Source of the DNA: Bacillota bacterium
Lineage (GTDB): Bacteria; Bacillota; Clostridia; Lachnospirales; Lachnospiraceae
Assembly (NCBI GenBank): GCA_023437365.1
Contig: JAEZGK010000031.1
Coordinates: forward strand, 1 to 5,032
Length of the DNA stretch: 5,032 bases
Reading direction: 5' to 3'
Shown: positions 1-4,778 of the stretch, in pieces
How the letters are laid out: each line of letters opens with the position of its first letter
How positions within the stretch are numbered: position 1 is the first letter of the stretch
Made by a program: the position numbers and the translations under genes
Notes under the pieces: model-generated
Databases searched by the model: none
What the model was told of the DNA's origin: nothing
What the model saw: only the letters and a program-made list of their open reading frames with translations

Positions 1-495
1 GCCAAGGACAATGCCGAAGCGCTGGAAGCGATATCAAAGAGCGGCAATGAGATTGCCAGCCATTCGATGAACCACGCGCGATATCCCGATATGACAGCGG
101 ACGAAGTTATCAAGGACGCGGGCGAAGCCAAAACAATGCTGTTTGACAAAACGGGGTTTGATACACAGATTATCCGCATGCCTTATGGCGCGTTCAACAC
201 CGAAAGCATCACAGCGCTGGAGGGCGAGGGATATATTCCTGTCAAATGGAGCCTCGACGCAAAGGACTGGAAGGGTTACGATTCTGCCAAAATTGCGGAT
301 GGTGTGCTGAACACGGTAAAGAGCGGTGACATCATCATGTTCCAGAACAACATGCCCGCAAGCTCTGAGGCGCTGGCCGCGGTAATACTGGGGTTGCGTG
401 AACAGGGATTTAAGATCGTCACGGTATCTGACCTGCTGCTGGATGGGGATGCCATCGTGGATACGACAGGTACACAGCGCTATTTTCAGGACTGA
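1..495 (+). CDS. Polysaccharide deacetylase (NodB-fold, carbohydrate esterase 4-like), C-terminal part
   Basis: The reading frame is open from the first base and ends at TGA 493-495, so the N-terminus and start lie upstream; 164 residues are visible. In fragment numbering, motif 2 of the NodB domain is H21-S-M-N-H25 (the two metal-binding His), motif 3 is R59-M-P-Y-G63, and motif 4 is the D86-A-K-D89-W90 segment. The usual motif 5 (Leu-x-His near 'GDII') appears as GDIIMFQNN, with Gln115 where the catalytic His is expected. The first motif (Asp-Asp) is outside the window. The family removes N- or O-acetyl groups from peptidoglycan or other polysaccharides, usually outside the membrane. The C-terminal ending (TVSDLLL, then VDTTG) resembles the PdaB/YlxY-like deacetylases of spore-forming Firmicutes. 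I am confident of the fold, less so of activity because of Gln115. A tandem SSB-like gene follows after 24 nt. Confidence 0.9.
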   Translation, partial: AKDNAEALEAISKSGNEIASHSMNHARYPDMTADEVIKDAGEAKTMLFDKTGFDTQIIRMPYGAFNTESITALEGEGYIPVKWSLDAKDWKGYDSAKIADGVLNTVKSGDIIMFQNNMPASSEALAAVILGLREQGFKIVTVSDLLLDGDAIVDTTGTQRYFQD

Positions 496-519
496 CAAAA
501 AACGATTTGGGGATAAAAT

Positions 520-1125
520 ATGCAGGATACGACAAACAGCGTCAGCGTGGCGGGGCGTTTGAGCAGCCTTAAGCTGTCGCACAAGATATACGGAGAGGCT
601 TTCTATACATTCCTGCTGGAATGTGCGCGCCTGAGTGAAAAGGCGGACCAGCTGCCTGTGACAGTATCGGAACGGCTGCTGGAACAGTACCCGCTTTGTG
701 ACGGCGCTCTGGTGGGCGTCAAAGGGCAGCTGCGTTCGTACAATAAGCTGGTGGATGGCCGGACGCGGCTGTATCTGACGATATTTGCGCGGGAATTGGC
801 GGAAAACCCGGCATCGGCAAATGAGATCGAGCTCAAAGGCTTTGTGTGCAAGCCTCCGGTGTTTCGCGTGACGCCATTCGGGCGGGAGATCACGGACCTG
901 CTGATTGCTGTGAACCGTGCGTACAACAAGTCCGATTACATCCCCTGCATCGTATGGGGCCGCAACGCGCGTTATGCATCTGCTTTTGCGGTGGGCGATA
1001 AAGTGTCGATGAACGGGCGTGTGCAGTCCCGCGATTACGAAAAGGTGCTGGAAAACGGCGAGGTGACAGTACGCACCGCCTATGAGGTCTCCATTGCGAG
1101 GTTGCATAAGGAAACGGAATTGTAG
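520..1125 (+). CDS. Tandem OB-fold single-stranded DNA-binding protein (SSB-like)
   Basis: 201 residues with two SSB-type OB folds. The second, about residues 101-195, is clear: it begins NEIELKGFV, has the TPFGREITDLLIAVNR stretch, then IPCIVWGRNA and GDKVSMNGRVQSRDYEK, matching the order of the classic SSB domain (pre-strand, core, 'W-G-x-x-A', 'G-x-x-x-x-x-G-R-x-x-S-R'). The first, about 6-91, is divergent but ends the same way (VGVKGQLRSYNK, then RTRLYLTIFARELA), suggesting an internal duplication. The protein ends KETEL and lacks the acidic Asp-Asp-x-x-Pro-Phe tip that normal SSBs use to recruit partners. It is therefore probably an auxiliary ssDNA- or RNA-binding protein rather than the main replicative SSB. 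The ATG has a GGGG purine run at 509-512, 7 nt upstream. The 24-nt spacing after the deacetylase suggests one transcript. Confidence 0.85.
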   Translation: MQDTTNSVSVAGRLSSLKLSHKIYGEAFYTFLLECARLSEKADQLPVTVSERLLEQYPLCDGALVGVKGQLRSYNKLVDGRTRLYLTIFARELAENPASANEIELKGFVCKPPVFRVTPFGREITDLLIAVNRAYNKSDYIPCIVWGRNARYASAFAVGDKVSMNGRVQSRDYEKVLENGEVTVRTAYEVSIARLHKETEL

Positions 1126-1168
1126 GTTGCATTAGCAAGGGAATAGGCTTTTTAAAAACGTGATAGTA

Positions 1169-1177
1169 TGTTAAAAT
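1169..1177 (+). promoter_or_regulatory. Possible extended -10 promoter for the FAH-family gene
   Basis: TG-T-TAAAAT at 1169-1177 matches an extended -10 (TGnTATAAT) with one mismatch in the hexamer. The only -35 at 17-nt spacing is poor (TTTTTA, 1149-1154). Transcription would begin near 1184, within the inverted repeat that follows, giving a leader of about 45 nt before the ATG at 1228. The call rests on motif match alone; the AT-rich setting makes chance matches likely. Confidence 0.3.
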
Positions 1178-1204
1178 ATAAGAGTTATACTCTTATATTT
1201 TTTT
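1173..1204 (+). terminator. Rho-independent-type hairpin after the SSB-like gene
   Basis: A perfect 12-bp inverted repeat: AAAATATAAGAG (1173-1184), loop TTATA (1185-1189), CTCTTATATTTT (1190-1201), continuing as Ts to 1204, so seven Ts run from 1198. It lies 47 nt after the SSB-like stop and 23 nt before the FAH-family ATG. Only three G-C pairs, all next to the loop, support the stem, so it is weak compared with normal intrinsic terminators. It could instead be an operator or leader hairpin, since a possible -10 overlaps its left arm. Confidence 0.5.
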
Positions 1205-1227
1205 CGCGTATTTGCAGGGAGTAAAAT

Positions 1228-1980
1228 ATGAGATATTTAAGAGCTCATTACGACGGTCAGCATTTTTACGCCGCACTGGAAGACGGGTGCGTGAAACGGC
1301 TAAACGGTTCGCCGTATGAGGGCGCGCAGTTTACGGGTGAAGAATACAGCCTCAATAACGTGAAGCTGCTGCCGCCGTCCGAACCCACCAAGATCGTAGC
1401 AGTGGGCCTAAACTATGCCAGACACGCCGCCGAGATGAAGGAGACGCTGTTGGGACGGCCGGTGATATTCTTAAAGCCGACGACCGCGTTGATCGCTCAT
1501 GGCGAGGAGATCGTGTGGCCGGCGGCTGCAGCGCAGGTGGATCACGAGGCGGAGCAGGCGCTGGTGATAGGGAAAACGTGCAAAAACGTAACGCCGGAAG
1601 ATGCGCCTGCGTATATACTCGGTTATACGGCGCTGAACGACGTGACGGCGCGCGACCTGCAGAAGGCGGATGGGCAGTGGACGCGCGGCAAGTCATTCGA
1701 TACATTCTGCCCTGTGGGGCCGTATGTAGATACGGATTTTGTCCCGGCGCACAGGCGTGTGCAGAGCATATTGGATGACGAGGTGAAACAGGATGGCAAC
1801 ACGGACGACATGCTGTTTACGCCCGCGGAGCTGGTGAGCTTCATCAGCGAGTGTATGACGCTGCTGCCCGGCGATATCATCGCGACGGGCACTCCGGAGG
1901 GCATCGGACCGATGCGCCGCGGCAGCGTGATCGAGATACGCATTGAGGGGCTGGAGGCGCTGCGCAACAGTGTGATTTAA
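1228..1980 (+). CDS. Fumarylacetoacetate hydrolase (FAH) family protein
   Basis: 250 residues, the normal length for small single-domain bacterial FAH proteins. A short N-terminal region (about 1-50) precedes the catalytic fold. Visible family landmarks: KIVAVGLNYARHAAEM (55-70), FLKPTTALI (81-89), the D105-H-E107-A-E109 metal-site segment (usually D-Y-E-x-E), GYTALNDVTARDLQ (132-145, with Asp138 as the third likely acidic metal ligand), GQWTRGKSFDTFCPVGP (149-165), VKQDGNT (186-192) and ATGTPEGIG (219-227). Family members cleave or isomerise or decarboxylate small 2-oxo or 1,3-dicarbonyl acids using Mg2+ or Mn2+; many act as acylpyruvate hydrolases or oxaloacetate decarboxylases. The substrate cannot be told from sequence, and no aromatic-degradation genes lie beside it. 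The start is supported by AGGGAG (1216-1221), 6 nt before the ATG. It is flanked by hairpins on both sides and may be monocistronic. Confidence 0.93.
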   Translation: MRYLRAHYDGQHFYAALEDGCVKRLNGSPYEGAQFTGEEYSLNNVKLLPPSEPTKIVAVGLNYARHAAEMKETLLGRPVIFLKPTTALIAHGEEIVWPAAAAQVDHEAEQALVIGKTCKNVTPEDAPAYILGYTALNDVTARDLQKADGQWTRGKSFDTFCPVGPYVDTDFVPAHRRVQSILDDEVKQDGNTDDMLFTPAELVSFISECMTLLPGDIIATGTPEGIGPMRRGSVIEIRIEGLEALRNSVI

Positions 1981-1981
1981 T

Positions 1982-1987
1982 TATACT
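1982..1987 (+). promoter_or_regulatory. Possible -10 element at the start of the structured gap
   Basis: TATACT directly follows the FAH-family stop and matches the sigma-A -10 hexamer at five of six positions. No convincing -35 lies 16-18 nt upstream (the coding sequence there is GC-rich), and there is no TG extension. If used, transcription would start near 1993 and cover the whole structured gap and the yerC-pcrA-ligA genes. This is a weak call on motif alone. Confidence 0.22.
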
Positions 1988-2008
1988 GCCGGCAAGAGCT
2001 AAAGATCG

Positions 2009-2025
2009 TGGAGGCGCTGCCTCCA
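2009..2025 (+). terminator. GC-rich hairpin downstream of the FAH-family gene, possible terminator
   Basis: A 7-bp perfect stem, TGGAGGC (2009-2015) with GCCTCCA (2019-2025), and a GCT triloop, 28 nt after the FAH-family stop. The following bases (ATTTGCTTTC) are T-rich but broken by G and C, so termination would be partial. It may instead be the first helix of a structured RNA filling the rest of the gap. Confidence 0.35.
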
Positions 2026-2100
2026 ATTTGCTTTCGGGGATCAACCGCTCAAGGGATGAATACCGCCTGTGCCCTGGAGGGGTGTGAAAACCCACCAAGT

Positions 2101-2122
2101 AAATGCCTTTACGAAGGCATTT
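2101..2122 (+). repeat. Perfect 9-bp inverted repeat with TACG tetraloop
   Basis: AAATGCCTT (2101-2109), TACG loop, AAGGCATTT (2114-2122), then one more T. The stem followed by four Ts resembles a weak intrinsic terminator or attenuator, but the T run is short and is followed at once by CCGCGG. It lies inside the candidate structured RNA, next to the possible CCAAGT/ACTTGG closing helix. Confidence 0.6.
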
Positions 2123-2126
2123 TCCG

Positions 2127-2166
2127 CGGCCAAGCTTTCTATCTCCAAATAGAGAAGCTTGAGCTG
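2127..2166 (+). repeat. Long imperfect hairpin, up to 16 bp
   Basis: CAAGCTT (2131-2137) pairs with AAGCTTG (2155-2161) and TCTAT (2138-2142) with ATAGA (2149-2153), with G2154 bulged and loop CTCCAA. CGGC (2127-2130) can extend the base by pairing with GCTG (2163-2166), one G-U, with A2162 bulged. The loop bases CTCCA (2143-2147) are complementary to TGGAG at 2075-2079 and could form a pseudoknot. The helix is directly visible; function is unknown. Confidence 0.6.
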
Positions 2167-2248
2167 AAAAATGAAGGCTCCTCAATAATCACTTGGCCAT
2201 CACTGGATGGCGCAGTACGTCATTGAGGTAAATAAGGGAGGATAAGCC

Positions 2249-2566
2249 ATGTACGAATCGAAGCTGAAATCCCAGGATATGGACAGATTGTTCGAAGCTA
2301 TGCTGACTATGAAGACGGTGGAGGAGTGCTACATGTTCTTCGAGGACCTGTGCACGATATCCGAGCTGAATTCCATCGCACAGCGCTTCAAGGTGGCGCA
2401 GTTGCTCAAGGACAAGCACACCTGCCACGACATCTCCACGCAGACGGGCGCGAGCACAGCGACGATAAGCCGCGTTAACCGGTGTTTGCTGTACGGCACA
2501 GGCGGATACGGCATGGCACTCAAACGAATATCAGGGAGGACAGATGAATCTAAGCGGACTGAATGA
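2249..2566 (+). CDS. yerC: YerC/YecD-type TrpR-like DNA-binding protein
   Basis: 105 residues, almost the length of the Bacillus YerC family. The sequence is nearly all helical, with TVEECYMFFEDLCT followed by ISELNSIAQRFKVAQLL and a helix-turn-helix around residues 60-80 (DISTQTGASTATISRVNRCL), as in the TrpR/YerC superfamily, where the 'TGAS-x-ATI-x-R' stretch forms the recognition helix region. Family members are small repressor-like proteins that bind DNA as dimers; the ligand and targets of YerC are not known to me, and it should not be read as a tryptophan repressor. The start has a strong AAGGGAGG (2234-2241), 7 nt before the ATG. Its last 23 nt overlap pcrA, so the two are very probably translationally coupled, and it may regulate this operon. 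Upstream lies the structured gap. Confidence 0.92.
   Translation: MYESKLKSQDMDRLFEAMLTMKTVEECYMFFEDLCTISELNSIAQRFKVAQLLKDKHTCHDISTQTGASTATISRVNRCLLYGTGGYGMALKRISGRTDESKRTE
2533..2539 (+). promoter_or_regulatory. pcrA ribosome binding site inside yerC
   Basis: AGGGAGG lies within the yerC coding sequence, only 4 nt before the pcrA ATG at 2544. It fixes the pcrA start, which yields the normal LNDRQREAV Q-motif seven residues into the protein. Its place before the yerC stop (2564-2566) means ribosomes finishing yerC pass over the pcrA start, a layout that favours translational coupling. Confidence 0.75.
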
Positions 2567-4766
2567 CAGACAGCGGGAGGCAGTGCTGCAGACCGAAGGG
2601 GCTGTATTGGTGCTGGCAGGAGCCGGATCCGGCAAAACGCGCGTGCTGACCACACGGGCGGCATATTTGATTGAGCAGGGGACAGCGCCGTGGCAGATAC
2701 TGGCGCTGACGTTTACCAATAAAGCGGCGGCGGAGATGAAGCAGCGCATTGCGGCGCTGGTGCCGGATGCAGGCGAGATGTGGGTGAGCACGTTTCACGC
2801 TATGTGCGCCAAACTGATGCGCATGGAGGGAGACCGGCTGGGATACGCGCGGGGTTTTTCAATATACGACGCGACAGACGCGCTGACCGTGGTCAAGGAC
2901 TGCCTCAAGGAGCTGGACATCGACAAGGATGTGATCGACCCGCGCAGTGCACGCAACGCCATCAGCCGGGCGAAGAACGACGGCGTAAATCCGGCGAAGT
3001 ATGTGGAACAATACAAACAGGTGTCCGGCAACGGAGATACGGTGAAGCTGACAGCCCGCGTCTACGCGCGGTATGAAGATAAGCTGCGCGCCAGCAACGC
3101 GCTGGACTTCGACGACCTGCTGATCAAGACCCTGCTGCTGTTTGAAGAGTATTCGGACGTGCTGGAGAAGTATCAGCGGCGTTTCCTCTATATTATGGTG
3201 GACGAGTATCAGGACACTAACGCGGTGCAGTACCGCATCGTGAGGCTGCTGGCGGGCGGGCACGGCAACATATTTGTGGTGGGCGACGACGATCAGTCAA
3301 TATACGGTTGGCGCGGAGCGGACATCTCCAACATACTGGACTTCGAGAAGGACTTCAAAGGCGCTAAGGTGATCCGGCTGGAGCAGAACTACCGCTCGCA
3401 TCAAGGCATACTGGATGCGGCCAACGGCGTGATACGCAACAACAGCGCGCGCATGGGCAAGGAGTTGTGGTCGTCCATGACAACAGGCCAGAAGCCGCTG
3501 GAGTTTCAGGCGGAAAGCGACATCGAGGAGGCGCAGTTCGTCGCCGAGAAGGTGGCCAGCCTGCTGCGCGAAGGCAAGTATACCGCCGCCGACATCGCGG
3601 TGCTGTACCGCGTGAACAGCCAGTCGCGCGTGCTGGAGAACAAGTTCAAGGAGCGCGGTGTGCCGTATGTAATTTACGGCGGACAGAGCTTCTACGACCG
3701 CAAGGAGATCAAGGACGTGCTCGCGTACCTGAACCTGTTGTGCAACCCGAGCGCGGACCTGTGCTTCATGCGCGCCATCGGCGTGCCTCGGCGGGGTATC
3801 GGCGAGGCGTCGCTGGGCAAACTAAACGAAGCCGCACAAGAAAGCCAGTGTTCGCTGATGCGTATGAGCCGCGAGGCGGATACGCTGTTAGCCAAGAAGA
3901 CTGCCGATGCGCTTAAGAGCTTTGTGGATATGATGGACGGCATACGTGCGCAGATGGCGCAGCGCACAGTGTTGCAGACGGTGGAGAAGGTGATCGACGC
4001 GTCCGGCTTGCGTACCGCGCTGATGGCGGATACCACGGCGGAGGGGCGGATGCGCGTGCTGAACGTGGAGGAATTTCTGCGCAGCGTATCCGACTTCGAG
4101 CGGGAAGTTGGGGAAGGCGCGTCGTTGGAGGCGTTCCTGGAGCGTAATGCTCTCGTATCCGACGTGGATAACGTGGGTGACGAGGATGACAAGATCATGA
4201 TGATGACGCTGCACAGCGCCAAGGGCCTCGAGTTCCCCATCGTGTGCATGGTGGGGCTGCAGGAAGGACTTCTGCCGCACCAGATCAGCCTGATGGACGG
4301 CGATGTGGAGGAGGAGCGGCGTCTGTGCTACGTGGGCATGACACGCGCGAAGAAGCGGTTGTATCTCACATGGAGCACCACACGGTTCGTGCGGGTTGGG
4401 GCCGGGTTTGAGCGCATGGAAGCGAAACGTTCGCGTTTCCTCGGCGAGGTGCCGGAAGGGTGCATGGAACCGGCAGGCGTGAAGCGCAACGCGCCGGCGT
4501 TCTACTCAAACGAGCCGACCAGCCACAGTCCGTATTCGTTTGCGCAGGGGCGTGTGAAGATGCCGGTGGCGGCGGAGCCCAAAGCGAAGGCGCAGCATTC
4601 TCCGGACGAGTTTGTTACCGGGCGGGTGGTGGCGCATCCCAAGTTCGGCCGTGGCCAGATCGTATCCACCAACGGGGCGGGCGAGGAAAAGATTGCGGTG
4701 GTGCGTTTCGATACCGCCGGAGAAAAGAAGATGTTTGTGGCGTTCGCGCCGCTTGAGATCGTATAG
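2544..4766 (+). CDS. pcrA: ATP-dependent DNA helicase PcrA (UvrD/Rep family, superfamily 1A)
   Basis: 740 residues, full length for PcrA. All SF1A motifs are present in order: Q motif (LNDRQREAV, 6-14), Walker A AGAGSGKT (25-32), Ia (TFTNKAAAEM, 56-65), Ib (STFHAMC, 82-88), Walker B D220-E-Y-Q-D224, motif III GDDDQSIYGWRGA (247-259), motif IV (LEQNYRS, 279-285), motif V (TLHSAKGLEF, 555-564) and motif VI (VGMTRAKKRL, 597-606, with the arginine finger R601). After a variable linker, residues about 690-740 form the C-terminal Tudor-like domain (VVAHPKFGRG, then VVRFDTAGEKK and FAPLEIV), which in Bacillus and Geobacillus PcrA contacts RNA polymerase. The enzyme is a 3'-5' ssDNA translocase acting in nucleotide excision repair, recombination intermediate removal, rolling-circle replication and R-loop or transcription conflict handling. 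It overlaps yerC by 23 nt and is followed after 12 nt by ligA. No key residue is missing. Confidence 0.98.
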   Translation: MNLSGLNDRQREAVLQTEGAVLVLAGAGSGKTRVLTTRAAYLIEQGTAPWQILALTFTNKAAAEMKQRIAALVPDAGEMWVSTFHAMCAKLMRMEGDRLGYARGFSIYDATDALTVVKDCLKELDIDKDVIDPRSARNAISRAKNDGVNPAKYVEQYKQVSGNGDTVKLTARVYARYEDKLRASNALDFDDLLIKTLLLFEEYSDVLEKYQRRFLYIMVDEYQDTNAVQYRIVRLLAGGHGNIFVVGDDDQSIYGWRGADISNILDFEKDFKGAKVIRLEQNYRSHQGILDAANGVIRNNSARMGKELWSSMTTGQKPLEFQAESDIEEAQFVAEKVASLLREGKYTAADIAVLYRVNSQSRVLENKFKERGVPYVIYGGQSFYDRKEIKDVLAYLNLLCNPSADLCFMRAIGVPRRGIGEASLGKLNEAAQESQCSLMRMSREADTLLAKKTADALKSFVDMMDGIRAQMAQRTVLQTVEKVIDASGLRTALMADTTAEGRMRVLNVEEFLRSVSDFEREVGEGASLEAFLERNALVSDVDNVGDEDDKIMMMTLHSAKGLEFPIVCMVGLQEGLLPHQISLMDGDVEEERRLCYVGMTRAKKRLYLTWSTTRFVRVGAGFERMEAKRSRFLGEVPEGCMEPAGVKRNAPAFYSNEPTSHSPYSFAQGRVKMPVAAEPKAKAQHSPDEFVTGRVVAHPKFGRGQIVSTNGAGEEKIAVVRFDTAGEKKMFVAFAPLEIV

Positions 4767-4778
4767 AAGGACTTGTAT

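Larger units (their letters stand above)
2009..2228 (+). ncRNA. Candidate structured RNA or cis-regulatory leader upstream of yerC, family not recognised
   Basis: No protein of known type is encoded in the 268-nt gap 1981-2248, yet it folds densely on paper. Hairpins: 2009-2025 (7 bp); 2101-2122 (9 bp, TACG loop); 2127-2166 (up to 16 bp with bulged A2162 and G2154, loop CTCCAA); 2196-2211 (GCCATC-ACTG-GATGGC, 6 bp). Longer-range matches: CCAAGT 2095-2100 with ACTTGG 2191-2196; CTGTGCC 2067-2073 with GGCGCAG 2209-2215 (one G-U); CTCAA 2048-2052 with TTGAG 2223-2227. Nested, the last three make a rod-like outline of about 180 nt. An alternative stem, CCTCAAT 2180-2186 with ATTGAGG 2222-2228, would end 5 nt before the yerC Shine-Dalgarno. 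I do not see the signature cores of TPP, FMN, SAM, lysine, glycine, cobalamin, ydaO, T-box, SRP, tmRNA or RNase P. It could be a divergent 6S-like RNA, an unassigned leader, or chance pairing. Confidence 0.4.

Noticed and set aside
34..1107. 357-codon open frame on the minus strand across the deacetylase and SSB-like genes
   Set aside because: It is antisense to two well-supported genes, shows no recognisable domain, is rich in His, Arg and Cys as expected for a shadow frame of GC-biased coding sequence, and the true genes have good ribosome sites and family motifs.
1127..1156. Alternative promoter TTGCAT / TTTAAA with 18-nt spacing
   Set aside because: The -10 matches only four of six positions and the spacing is off optimum; the extended -10 at 1169-1177 is at least as good, and neither is strong.
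2061..2100. Resemblance of CCGCCTG and GGTGTGAAAACCC to pieces of ZTP or cobalamin riboswitches
   Set aside because: Only short pieces match; the paired upstream core of the ZTP riboswitch and the remaining conserved blocks of the cobalamin riboswitch are not found in the gap.
2008..2226. 72-codon + strand frame in the structured gap
   Set aside because: Its start (ATG-less context, no convincing Shine-Dalgarno), lack of any recognisable motif and the dense palindromes beneath it argue against a protein; the inverted repeats explain the sequence better.
2249..2566. Reading yerC as the tryptophan repressor trpR
   Set aside because: The protein belongs to the TrpR-fold YerC/YecD group, and there are no tryptophan genes nearby or evidence of a tryptophan pocket; the ligand is unknown.
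3467..3916. 149-codon + strand frame inside pcrA
   Set aside because: It is an out-of-frame shadow of the helicase, with a composition rich in Arg, Gly and Ala and no ribosome site or domain.
3692..4280. Overlapping minus-strand frames of 130 and 185 codons inside pcrA
   Set aside because: They are antisense to conserved helicase sequence, with low-complexity Ser/Arg/His composition and no supporting context.
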